From Thraustochytrium sp. TN22 (Eukaryota; Sar; Bigyra; Thraustochytrida; Thraustochytriidae): a stretch of 64,000 bases of DNA. Where the stretch lies: contig JABLUY010000110.1 in assembly GCA_013306675.1 (NCBI GenBank), positions 50,652-114,651 on the forward strand, read 5' to 3'. Numbering within the stretch: the stretch's first letter is position 1; every line of letters starts with the position of its first letter. Of this stretch, positions 46,691-56,396 are shown piece by piece. The translations under genes and the position numbers were made by a program. Under the pieces are notes generated by a model. The model was not told the origin of the DNA. It saw only the letters and a program-made list of their open reading frames with translations, and did not search any database.

Positions 46691-48748
46691 GGTGTCAGTC
46701 GATCAGGGCTGTTTGCGGTCTGGAGCGGGCTCCCCCCCAACTCTAAAGCTTTCGAAAGGATTGCCCCCTACAGAAGCAGAAGAGGGCAGCACTCGTCCGT
46801 TGCGGACCATCCTACCTACTCGTGGGCCGACCTGAGCGATCGCGTTTCCTTCATGACCAGCGCCTTGCTTGTTCAAGGCTATTTTGCTGTGGGGAGAACA
46901 ATGTCACTCGTCAACTAAGAAGGACAGAAAAACGCATCACCTGTGGCTTGCAGGAAGATCGCTTGTTCGCTACCACCATGAGAGCCAAATTTCGGATCAT
47001 GCTTGGCCGCGGGAGATGCTCTGGACGAGGCGAGTACGTAACGATCAAGCACAAAAGCGAGCCAAGGACAAGCGGCGCCTGGCCCACAAAGCTCTGCACG
47101 AAGGAGGAGGTGGGTTGGTGGCTGGCTGGTTGGGCGCCGGGGGGGGGAAGGTGGGCGGGGCTGAGGAGGATTTCGTTGACCGCTTGGCTCTTGCTCTAGG
47201 AGGAAGCTCATGGACTTTTACCACCATCGCACACGGCGTGTGCCGGCGCAAAAGGCGCCCAAGTACCAGGAGAGCAGCGACAGCCATCCACTACAGCATC
47301 CTTGGAGCAACGAAACGGATGGACGAAGCTTCGGGACGCTATGGGGAGCAACCAACAGAAGCCGGTGTGACGAACTCCCTCGTCGTGATGCCAGGGCCGC
47401 AGCACTGGCCGTTGCGCCGTGACATCACGACGCGCTCACGCAGCTAGCCCCCGCGACACCGCCACCCTCGCCTACTTGGGACCTCCAAAGAACCGACTGG
47501 AAGAACCTGACTCGAAGCGCCTCGAAGCTAAGCGAGGGCCCACATCGCGTGTCGCCGCCAAAGCTCTGGCTTGGAAGAAACCGTCTGTCGTCCGACCAAC
47601 GGGAAAGCGAGTGGGCCAAAGCAGTTGGCTCTGGGCCAGACGCAGCTGTGGTGCCCTCGAGCTGGGCAGAGTGGCCGTGGGGCCGTGGCCGCTACCCGAA
47701 GTGCAGCACCCCGGACCTCCGACATAAGTCGGCTCAACGGCACAATCCGAGTCGCGACCGTAGCGGTCGAGCAGGAAACCAGGCTCGGCGCGCCATTTCT
47801 GCTCTCTGGAAGAGCTTGCGTGAGCGCCGCCGTGGCCATGGAACGCGCTCACAGTCAGCACGCCGTGGCGGACATGTCGCTCGTGGTTGCGTAGGCGTTG
47901 CCAGTGTTCGAGTCGGAGTCGGACGCGGCCTGGGTCTAGCTAGAGTAGGCTCCGCGCCGCCACGAGGCCAGTGCGCTACTGCTGTCAGTGGAGCGCAGTG
48001 CCAGTGGGGCCGAGCCGCCCGGCCCGTGGCCGGCCAGCCCGCCGGTGCGAAGCGTGCCGCGCACGGGGTACCAGGTATTACTACGGCGTGGCAGGCGTGG
48101 CGGGCCGTGCCGTGGCGGCAGCGCGACGCTATAGCTGCAGGCACACACCGCCGCGGGGACACCGTGCAGTGGCCATGGCCGTCACCAGCGGTCCCATCAT
48201 GATCTGCATGCAATGCATCATCAGCCTGCCAGTGCCAGTCGCAGATCCTGGCGGCACTGCACTGCATGCGCGTGAGCTGGAAGTCCCATGATGATGCGCG
48301 CCTCAAGACTGGCAGTCTGCATGGCAGCAGGCACGTAGTCCGGGCGGGCCGCAGTGGCAGTGGCAGCGGCAGTGGCAGTGGCAGTGCCGCCAGCGCCGGT
48401 CCACGTCCGCTCCAAAGCGGCGTCTCGAGCCCCAGACCGCCGCACCGGCGGGAGCTCGATCGGACACAGGCTCCGCGGCGCGCCGGGAGCAGCGCAACTT
48501 GAAGCGTCGCCTCGCCATTGGCACCGTGACCGTGACCGCACACGAGCACGCACGCGCGAAGGCTGCGGATCCGAGCCCGCGTCCAGGATTCGGACTTGGC
48601 CGGCACGAGCAGGGCGGCAGCAAGCAAACCCGGTCCACCAGCGGCAGCGCGGCCAAGACCAGGACTACGGCGGCGTAGACGTCGGGCAGACACCGACGCA
48701 GCGGCGGCAGCAGTAGATTTGCGCAGCAGCAAGAAGCGAGAGGGCAGG
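46691..48748. promoter_or_regulatory. Divergent 7TM / acyl-CoA synthetase intergenic region
   Basis: 2.06 kb with two promoters and no recognisable gene. ORFs up to about 200 codons occur on both strands, but overlapping frames are equally open and none has a domain. A GGCAGT repeat (about 48354-48388) lies upstream of the synthetase. Confidence 0.5.
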
Positions 48749-50668
48749 ATGGATACGGACAAGATGATCAAGCTTGCGGCGACGGCCGGCGCCGGGCTGG
48801 CGGCGCTCAAGGCGCTGGACAACAAGTACAATGTGATGCACGATGTCAACACGGTGCGCAAGACCCTGCGCATCCTGGGCCCGCTGGAGAAGCTGCCGGA
48901 CGACTTCACGGTGGTGGACCAGTGGGAGAGGACGGTGGCGGCGCAGCCAGACAAGACGGCGGTCATCTTCGCGGAGGACGGGACGCGGCTGACGTTTCGC
49001 GAGCTGGACGAGCTGGCGGCGCGCGTGGCGACGGCGCTGCGCAACAAGGGCTTGCAGGGGGATGACGTGGTGGCGGTCTTCGCAGAGAACAGCCCCATGT
49101 ACCTGGCCATTTACCTTGGCGTGCAAAAGGCCGGCATGGTGGCGGCGCTCATCAACAGCAACAACAAGGCCAAGCCGCTCCTGCACAGCCTGGACGTGGC
49201 CATGTGCAAGGCGCTTATTTACGACGCGGACGTGGAGGAGGCGGTGCGCGACGTGGAGAGCGAGCTGGCGGAGCGCAACCTCAAGGTGGTGCTGTCGCTG
49301 GATGACACGCTGCGCGGCGTGCGCGCCCAGGGCGTGGCCGGCGCGGAGCGCCTGGAGGACGTGCTGCCGGCCACGGCAGGACCGACGCCGCGCGCGTGGC
49401 GTTCGCATGCCAACAAGATGACGCGCATGGGCTTCATCTACACGAGCGGCACGACGGGCCTGCCCAAGGCGTGCGTGATGATCAACCTGCGCACCCTGAG
49501 CATGAGCAAGTCCTTTGCCTTTTTCGGCGTGACGGGCGACGATGTGGGCTACACGTGCCTTCCGCTGTACCACTCGGCCGGCATGTGCCTCGGCTTTGGC
49601 AACTGCATCAACCAGGGCAGCACCATCGTGCTGGCGCGCAAGTTCTCGGCGTCGCGCTTCTTCCGCCACTGCGCCGACTACGGCGTGACGGCCGTGCAGT
49701 ACATTGGCGAGCTTTGCCGGTACCTGCTCAACACGCCGCCGAGCGATGTCGACCGCGCCCACCGCGTGCGCGTCGCCATCGGCAACGGCCTGCGCCGCGA
49801 GATCTGGGTGCCTTTCCAGGAGCGCTTCAACATTCCGGAAATTGGCGAGTTCTACGGTTCCACCGAGGGCAACATCTCCTACATGAACCACTGCCAGGGC
49901 GTCCTGGATGGCAAGCGCGAGTCTGTGGGCGCCGTGGGCCGCTGCGGTGCGCTCTACAAGAGCATGTCCAAGTTCCGCATCGTCAAGCACAACGTGGAGG
50001 AGGAGGCCCCTGTGCGCGACCCGGAGACGGGCTTTTGCACCGACTGCGCGACCGGCGAGGTCGGTGAGCTCCTCGGCTGGATCGACCCCAAGAAGCCCAA
50101 CTTTACGGGCTACACCACCGAGGATTCCACCGCCAAGAAGGTGCTCACGGACGCCTTTGAGAAGGGCGACGCCTACTACCGCACGGGCGATCTCATTCGC
50201 CACGATCCCAACGGCTACGTGTTTTTCATCGACCGCGTCGGCGACACCTTCCGCTTCAAGGGCGAGAATGTTGCCACCGGCGAGGTTGGTGAGGTCGTCT
50301 CGAGCTTCCCCAACCTCCTTGAGGCCAACATTTATGGCGTCCAGGTGCCCGGCAGCATGGACGGCCGCGCCTGCATGGCCGCCATCGTACTCGACGAGTC
50401 CAAGTCCTCCTCGGTGGACTGGGATGCCTTCTCGGCCCATGTGCACCGCTCCCTCGCCACTTACGCCGTCCCGCACTTTGTGCGTGTCCTCCCCGCCATG
50501 GAAATCACCGGCACTTTTAAGCACCGCAAGGTCGACCTCGCCAAGGAGGGCATTGACCCAACCGTCATCTCCGACCCGCTCTACTACCTCGACACGGCCA
50601 CCCGCGAGTACAAGCCCCTCGATGCCAAAGCCTACGCTGACATTTGCGCCGGCAACGCCAGGCTGTGA
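48749..50668 (+). CDS. Long/very-long-chain fatty acyl-CoA synthetase (FATP/SLC27-like)
   Basis: 639 residues of the ANL (AMP-forming) superfamily, activating fatty acids to acyl-CoA via an acyl-adenylate. AMP-binding P-loop YTSGTTGLPKA begins at Tyr231. The adenine motif is EFYGSTEGNISYM, and the FATP/VLACS signature lies at about 473-510 (YYRTGDLIRHDPNGYVFFID, then RVGDTFRFKGENVATGEV). The catalytic Lys region GTFKHRKVDLAKEGIDP lies near the C-terminus. A weakly hydrophobic N-terminus (MIKLAATAGAGLAALKAL) may associate with membrane. The RFKGENV form rather than a medium-chain ACS pattern favours the SLC27/ACSVL group. ATG 48749 follows a GC-rich leader. It is convergent with the SYLF gene. 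Confidence 0.93.
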   Translation: MDTDKMIKLAATAGAGLAALKALDNKYNVMHDVNTVRKTLRILGPLEKLPDDFTVVDQWERTVAAQPDKTAVIFAEDGTRLTFRELDELAARVATALRNKGLQGDDVVAVFAENSPMYLAIYLGVQKAGMVAALINSNNKAKPLLHSLDVAMCKALIYDADVEEAVRDVESELAERNLKVVLSLDDTLRGVRAQGVAGAERLEDVLPATAGPTPRAWRSHANKMTRMGFIYTSGTTGLPKACVMINLRTLSMSKSFAFFGVTGDDVGYTCLPLYHSAGMCLGFGNCINQGSTIVLARKFSASRFFRHCADYGVTAVQYIGELCRYLLNTPPSDVDRAHRVRVAIGNGLRREIWVPFQERFNIPEIGEFYGSTEGNISYMNHCQGVLDGKRESVGAVGRCGALYKSMSKFRIVKHNVEEEAPVRDPETGFCTDCATGEVGELLGWIDPKKPNFTGYTTEDSTAKKVLTDAFEKGDAYYRTGDLIRHDPNGYVFFIDRVGDTFRFKGENVATGEVGEVVSSFPNLLEANIYGVQVPGSMDGRACMAAIVLDESKSSSVDWDAFSAHVHRSLATYAVPHFVRVLPAMEITGTFKHRKVDLAKEGIDPTVISDPLYYLDTATREYKPLDAKAYADICAGNARL

Positions 50669-50899
50669 TCAACCTCCTCTTGAGACGACGGTAAGGCCTA
50701 CAAGACAGAGATCTTCATCGGACCCTTCTTTTCTTTACTTTTTGTTTTGATTTGATTTGTTTTCCTGCCGTGTGCGGGACGAAGACTGACCGAGCGTTGA
50801 CACGAGCTGGACAAGCCATCTTGCCTTGCCCTTGGCCGTGGCTCACGGTGTCAGGTCAAGGTACAACAGGCAGTACGTGAACGTGAACACCTTGCCTGG

Positions 50900-50938
50900 G
50901 GCTGTCGGCAGACACACTGTGGCTGTCGGCAGACACAC
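50900..50938. repeat. Two 18-bp direct repeats
   Basis: GGCTGTCGGCAGACACAC at 50900-50917 and again at 50921-50938 (21-bp period), in the 287-bp convergent gap just after the SYLF stop. Confidence 0.9.
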
Positions 50939-50955
50939 GTTCGCTTGGCTCACCG

Positions 50956-52497
50956 TCAGGCCGAGTAAACGAGGCAGTACTTGGAGACCTTGCCAGTACG
51001 ACCGTCCGCTAGCCGCTGCACCGTGACGTACTCCGCGTATGGCGGTGGCAGTCCCGAGTCAAGGCTTCCGTCGAGCAAAAACAGCGGATCTCCTCGTCGC
51101 ACCGCAATGATGTTGTGCACAGCCATGGCTGGATCCATCTCGTTCACCAGGTGGTCCTTGGACACGAGCACCTTGGTCGACCCGTACGCGAGCGGCATGC
51201 CGGAGAGCGACGAAGACGACGCGCCATGGCTGAGTGCGTCGGTCAGCAGACTCTTGCCGCTCGCAGCGGCGGCCCGCTGCTCGTCGGTGAGCGCGCGGCG
51301 CATGCGCGACTCCGAAGAAGAAGAAGAAGAAGGAGGGGGAGGAGGAGGCGGCGGCGGCGGCGGCGGCGGAGCCTGCTGCTGTTGTTGCTGTCGCTGCTTC
51401 CTGGCAACTGCATCCCTGGCGGCCGTGAGATCGTCGTGATCACGGCTCGAGTAGTCGATGGTCGGCGGGGGCGGCGGAACCTGCTGCTGTTGTTGCTGTC
51501 GCTGTTTCCTCGCAGCCGCATCCCTTGCGGCCGTGAGATCGTCGTGATCACGGCTCGAGTAGTCGATGGTCGTCGTCGGCGGCGGCGGCGGCGGCGGAAC
51601 CTGCTGCTGTTGTTGCTGTCGCTGTTTCCTGGCAGCCGCATCCCTTGCGGCCGTGAGATCATCATGATCACGTTTCGAGTAGTCAATGGTCGAGGGAGGC
51701 GGCGGCGGGGGAGGCGCGTCGGGCTCGCTGATACGCAAAGCCTCCAAGGCGGTGTTGTGCGCGTCGGTGAGGTCATCGTGGTCGCGGTTTCCGTAGTCGG
51801 GGTGGCCGCCCACGTCATCGTTATCCAGACGCAAGGCGTCGCCGAAGTCGTCGAGGCCGTCCGTGTAGGCGCGACCTGCGCAGAGGTTGCTGAGCACCAG
51901 GTGCAGCGTTCGCACGGCGTCCTCCTTGGAGCCCGCCGGGACCTGGACATCGCCCGACACGATGTTGCGCAGGTGCGCCGCGCGCGTGCCATAAAATCCC
52001 TTGTTGTCCGTGGCGCGCGACACGAGCAGCGCGCCCTCTAGCGAGACGCCCAGAAAGAGCCCCTGGCTCATGGAGTAGGAGAAGCTACCACTGAAGCCGC
52101 CCCCCGAGAAGCCGAGCTCTGCCTTGACCGTCCGGCCCACCGGACCAGCCGAGATGGCGTAGTCGCCGCCAAGCTTGAGCTGGCCGTACGACTCGAAGGC
52201 ACGCACGGCGCTATCGTCGTTGAGCACGATGACAATGTCCGCCTTTTGGCCGCCAGCCTGCAAGCCCACGCCTACGCTCGTCATGACGATGGACGCCGGC
52301 GGGCTCCACTCGGACCCGCTGAGTCGCTTCATGAAGATGCCTGTCCCGAGCGTGCCGCTAAAGAGCCAGGCGCCCTTGATCTGTGTCATGAACACGATGC
52401 CACGCGCGTGCGCAAGCACCTCCATTGGAATGATGCCCTCGCGGTCGGAGCGCTGCAGCACCTTGAGGCTGCGCCGCAGCTGGCCGCGCATGTTCAT
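50956..52497 (-). CDS. SYLF (Ysc84-type) lipid-binding protein with Pro/Gln repeats and SH3-like C-terminus
   Basis: 513 residues. The N-terminal SYLF domain (about 1-210) is well conserved: IPMEVLAHARGIVFMTQIKG, SPPASIVMTSVGVGLQAGGQ, KADIVIVLNDDSAVRAF, and a terminal SQGLFLGVSLEGALL. In Ysc84/SH3YL1 this domain binds phosphoinositides and works in actin patches and endocytosis. Four DHDDL motifs follow; the last three lie in units of about 37-41 residues (TIDYSSRDHDDLTAARDA then ARKQRQ, poly-Gln and poly-Pro). The last 80 residues (YVTVQRLADGRTGKVSKYCL) look like a divergent SH3 fold, with the VTV-x-DGR-GKVS-x-YC pattern. The start MNMRGQL at 52497 opens the SYLF domain; upstream in-frame sequence is a CTCTG repeat. 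Confidence 0.87.
   Translation of the reverse strand: MNMRGQLRRSLKVLQRSDREGIIPMEVLAHARGIVFMTQIKGAWLFSGTLGTGIFMKRLSGSEWSPPASIVMTSVGVGLQAGGQKADIVIVLNDDSAVRAFESYGQLKLGGDYAISAGPVGRTVKAELGFSGGGFSGSFSYSMSQGLFLGVSLEGALLVSRATDNKGFYGTRAAHLRNIVSGDVQVPAGSKEDAVRTLHLVLSNLCAGRAYTDGLDDFGDALRLDNDDVGGHPDYGNRDHDDLTDAHNTALEALRISEPDAPPPPPPPSTIDYSKRDHDDLTAARDAAARKQRQQQQQQVPPPPPPPTTTIDYSSRDHDDLTAARDAAARKQRQQQQQQVPPPPPTIDYSSRDHDDLTAARDAVARKQRQQQQQQAPPPPPPPPPPPPPSSSSSSESRMRRALTDEQRAAAASGKSLLTDALSHGASSSSLSGMPLAYGSTKVLVSKDHLVNEMDPAMAVHNIIAVRRGDPLFLLDGSLDSGLPPPYAEYVTVQRLADGRTGKVSKYCLVYSA
51353..51700 (-). repeat. In-frame tandem repeat within the SYLF gene
   Basis: Three units of roughly 111-123 bp encode DYSSRDHDDLTAARDA followed by KQRQ, poly-Gln and poly-Pro. 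They differ mainly in the length of the Pro run. A fourth, diverged motif (GNRDHDDLTDAHN) lies just N-terminal (about 51745-51800). Confidence 0.9.
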
Positions 52498-52540
52498 GGT
52501 CGTGGGTCCAGGCTGTTGACTGTTCTGTTGCGCTGCGCTT

Positions 52541-52600
52541 TCCTCTGCTCTGCGCTGCTCTGCGCTGCTCTGCTCTGCTCTGCTCTGCTCTGCTGCGCTG
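52541..52600. repeat. CTCTG pentamer repeat
   Basis: About ten CTCTG/CGCTG pentamers immediately upstream of the SYLF start, probably 5' UTR. On the coding strand it reads AGAGC. Confidence 0.9.
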
Positions 52601-54661
52601 TGCGTGCAGCCGCTGCAGCGCCGCGCCGCGCGTCTCGCGGCCGATCGCACGACCGATCTTCACCGACTGCGGCCTCGTAGGACCAAGCCAAGCTGGCCGA
52701 CTCACCGAGAGGTCCCAGAGGGCGGGACCTACGAGTAGGCCGGCCTCTGATGACGGCTAAAGACTCGAAGCGGCCGCCAAAAGGAAAGCGAACGTGCGCG
52801 TGGGGACCGACCTCGGCCGCCGGGAGCCTGAGGCGCCGCGAGGCGATGCGAGGCGACGCAACAACGACTTGGAGGCAACGCAACAATCTCTGCTTGTAAA
52901 CGTGGACAAATCAGGCTGAAAGCAAAAGCGTCAGCTGCCTGTCAGTGCGGCTTACGGAGTCAGAGACGGTGCAACAAGCCAACCAGCCAGACAGCCAGCC
53001 AGACAGTCAGTCACTGGTAGCCAGCGAGCGGTTCCGTGCTTCAGTCAGGCTCCGGCAAGAGGCCGTGGATACAGTGCATCCTCAATTTCATCAACTGGTA
53101 GGAAGGGCAAAGAGTTGTCATCGCCAGGGTCACTTGACGTCGTTGACGAACTTTTTGAAAACATGGAGACTTGCCGGGTCTCATCCCAGCGCCAAGCCGC
53201 CTTTGCCCGCCAAGCACCAACTTGGCCACGCAGCGCAGGCTCGAGCCTCCGCGACCGAGTCACTGGCGTGTGGCCCGTCGCAGTCTGAGGACCAACCAAG
53301 CCTTGCTTCGTCTGATGCCTGAAAGCTTCGTGCACAGGGCCAGCTGCCGTGGCCAGTGCCGGGCCCCAGCCAGGCACTGGCAGTGGCAGGGCGCTCGCTC
53401 AGCCTGAGTGAGTCGCTGGCCGTGGTGGCGGCGTACCGCGCCTCCGTGTCATCACAGGATCTAGGATAGGCCCAGCCGCCAGCGACCTCTCAGCTTGCTG
53501 CCAGCACTGCAGTGCGCTGTGGTGGCCACCGCCACATGACCCTGGGCGGACCCGGGAGACGCCCCAGTCTGAGGAAAGAGGGACGTCGAGATGCGGTCTC
53601 CCTGGACCCCGGTCAAGCCGGCTTGGCCAGGCCCGGCCCCAGCCTGGAAGCAGCGGTTACGGCCAGCCAGCAGGCAGAACGCGACGCAGGCCGGTCGCCT
53701 GCGGTCGCCTGCGGCTGCTTGGCTGCCGCGCGCAAGACAGAGGCGTCCAGGCTCGAAGAAGATGCAATGCCGCCTCGTTCCTTGCGTGCCCCAGCCAGCG
53801 CAGCTCTGCACTGTCTGCAGAGGCAGCACGCGCCGGCCCAGCGAGCTGGGGGGTGCAGTGTGCAGTGTGCAGGCTGTGCAGCCTGGCTATCATAGCATGA
53901 TGTGCCAGGCGGGCAGTGGTGCAGTGATGGCGGGTGGGGGGTGGTTGATGATGTGGCAGTGACGTGACGTCAAGTTCAAGTCCTTGAACGGCCGGCAGTG
54001 ACGCTTGACCTCGACCGCAACCCGGCCGTTCCACAGCCTGCCTGCCAGCCAGTCAGCCAGCCTGGCGGCCTGCCTGCCTGCCTCGTTGCGCTCGTTGCGG
54101 ACAAGCGCAGCCTGGTGCGGCGCAACCAGCACGGCCAGCACGGCCAGCCTAAATGAGCTTAGGCTGCACCGGCAGTGCTGAGCCGCCGACCGACCGCGAC
54201 GCCGGCTGCACCAAGCCCTCAACTGTGCGGTGGTGCGAGCGATGAGAACTTCTTCGCCCGAGACGAGGCTGCCGGGCCCAGGAGCGACCTACGCGCGCAC
54301 GCACGCTGCGGCGCCAGCCAAGGTTCGCCGCCCACCTACCAAGCTGAGCCTGAGCTAAAGCGCCGAGGAGGCCAAAAGGAAAGAAGCGGCCAGCCGGGCC
54401 CAGCCAGCATCTTGCCTGGCTGGCGTGGCGGTATCATACGCGTGCCGGTGGTGGTACAAGAACCCGTCAAGAGATTCGTGGGCCGCTGGCCAGCCGTCCG
54501 TACGTGTCCGTACGGCCTCGTGCGCGCGCGCCGCGCTGAGCTGCTCATCAGAGCGAGCGCGAGCTAGCTAGCTAGCCGTCTCCTGCAGCTGCAGTGCGGC
54601 GTGCGCTTGCCTGAGCAGTCCCTGTTGGTTGAGGCCGTGGAGCGCCGCGCAGCGCCGCCAA

Positions 54662-54711
54662 GGGACTCGGACTCGGACTCGGACCCGGACGCGTACCCGG
54701 CGGACTCGGAG
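54662..54711. repeat. GGACTC hexamer repeat
   Basis: Imperfect GGACTC units, GC-rich, in the long divergent region. Confidence 0.8.
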
Positions 54712-54940
54712 GCGAGCCCGGCGAGCTGATCTAGGCGGTACTGGCGTCGCTCCGCAGCGTCCTCCGCCCGCCTCGGCGCCTCGCCGCGCGCTCTGCACTG
54801 CACAGTCTCGTCGCCGAGCGCAGCCTCGCCGCCGGCCTGCCCTGCCCTGCACTGCACTGCACTGCCGGCAGCTGGCCGCAGCGGCGCAGCGCCACTCATC
54901 CCGCCTGGGCGCCTCCCGCGGCGGGCGAGCGAGCGGGCCC

Positions 54941-55002
54941 GTGGCCGCCGCGCCGCGCCGCGCCGCGCCGCCGCGCCGCGCCGCCGCGCCGCGCCGCTGC
55001 GA
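54941..55002. repeat. CCGCG pentamer block
   Basis: Uninterrupted CCGCG/CGCCG units of nearly pure G+C. Confidence 0.85.
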
Positions 55003-55660
55003 GCCCGGCGCCGGCCTCAGCGCGCGCCGCAGGCCAGGCCAGGCCCGCCGCAGCGCGGCTGCAGCCAGGCCAGCGGCGGCGGGCAGAGAGGCCAGGCAGC
55101 GGCGGCAGGCGGCGGCAGGCCGCGGCAGGCAGACCCGAAGCGCCTGGCCGCCGGCTCCGCGCGCGCGGGGCGGGCGGCGCCCAGACGGCGGGCGGCGGGC
55201 GGGCGCGCAGACCGCGCCGAGCGCAGCGCCACCGGCGGCGCGGGCCGCGGCGCGCGCCTGCCAGGGGCGCGCCAAGTGGACGCGCGCACGGGAGGCGGCG
55301 ACAGCGCCGCGGTGACGGCCGGCGCACCGGGCGCAGGGCGCTCTCTCTCTCTCTCGCTCTCGCGCCCTCGCCCGTTCTTTCCCTCGCGCCGCGCGGCGCG
55401 GCGCGGCGCGGCGCTCGTGCTCGCGTGCTCGGGCGTGCGCGGGCAGGGCGATCAGCAGAGCAGGCGAGCAGCAGGAGCTGCTAGCTTACTTACAGCGACA
55501 GCAGCAGCGAGCGGCGAGAGCGGCGGCAGCAGCAAAAGCAGCGAGGAGCAAGAGAAGGTAGGAGACCTGCGCGACCCGCACCAAGGCAGACCTCGCCCAA
55601 GGCTGCCAAGGCTTGCCAAGCACGCCCAGAAGCACGCCCAGAAGCACGCGCCCAGACGCG

Positions 55661-56360
55661 ATGCTCTTCGAAGGCATTCCCGAGGCGCGGCGGCAGCGGT
55701 TCGACGCGCTGGCCCTGGAGCAGCCGCTGGCGACGAGCTCTGGGTCCAGCATGCCGCCGCCGCCCTCGCCCGGTCTGGGCATGCGCGCGAGCAGCCTGGG
55801 GTCCGAGGGCGCGGGGCGCGCCGCGAGCCCGTCCTCGGCGTCGCCCGCGCGGGACAACACGTCGACGCCGCCGCCGCCCATGCAGCCCAATGGCGAGCCC
55901 GCACAACACCGATCCTCGCTGTACCGAAGCAACCAGCACGACAGCGACCTGCGCGCCGGCTTGTGCTCCGCCTGGATGCACAAGCACGGCTTGGACCTCG
56001 TGGTCTTCGTCAAGTGCATCGCGCCGCGCGAGCAGGTGCTGCAGGAATTCAAGGGCCTGCCCATCGTCTGTGGCGGTGACGGACTCGCCAACATGCGCAT
56101 GCACAGCACAGTCGTCACCGCGGTCTCGCCGCTGCTGCGCCACGCGCTGCGCGGCCTGCGCCGCCTCAACAGTGTCGCCTCGGCCGAGGACCGTAACCTG
56201 CACGGTGCTTACAGCAGCGCCAGCAGCGCCAGCAGCTCGGCCGCCGCCGAGACCGCGGCCGCGGCCGCCGTCGCCGCTGCGGCAGCCGTCAAAGCCGTCA
56301 CCGAAGCCAAGCCGACGAGCAGCACCAGCACCAGCAACAAGGCCGCCGCCCTCGTGAACG

Positions 56361-56396
<36 letters not shown>

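Larger units (their letters stand above)
52498..55660. promoter_or_regulatory. Long divergent SYLF / BTB-WD40 intergenic region
   Basis: 3.2 kb, the longest gene-free stretch. 52600-54560 has mixed sequence with short ORFs and no domain. 54560-55500 is extremely GC-rich with a GGACTC run and a CCGCG block, then a CTCTCT tract (about 55341-55362), probably promoter and leader of the BTB gene. AAGGTAGGA near 55555 could be a 5' UTR donor site; this is not supported further. Confidence 0.5.

Noticed and set aside
48665-50524. A 619-codon - strand frame
   Set aside because: Complete antisense of the acyl-CoA synthetase, His/Arg/Val-rich, with no domain.
52498-52650. N-terminal extension of the SYLF protein by 51 codons
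   Set aside because: The extension encodes AEQSRAEQS-type peptide from the CTCTG pentamer repeat, and the SYLF domain begins at the chosen Met.
53000-54560. Several 110-130-codon ORFs between SYLF and BTB genes
   Set aside because: No family resemblance, mutual overlap and no start context; treated as intergenic.
54568-55327. ORFs of 140-235 codons on both strands in the GC-rich block before the BTB gene
   Set aside because: They translate CCGCG and GGACTC repeats and have no domain.
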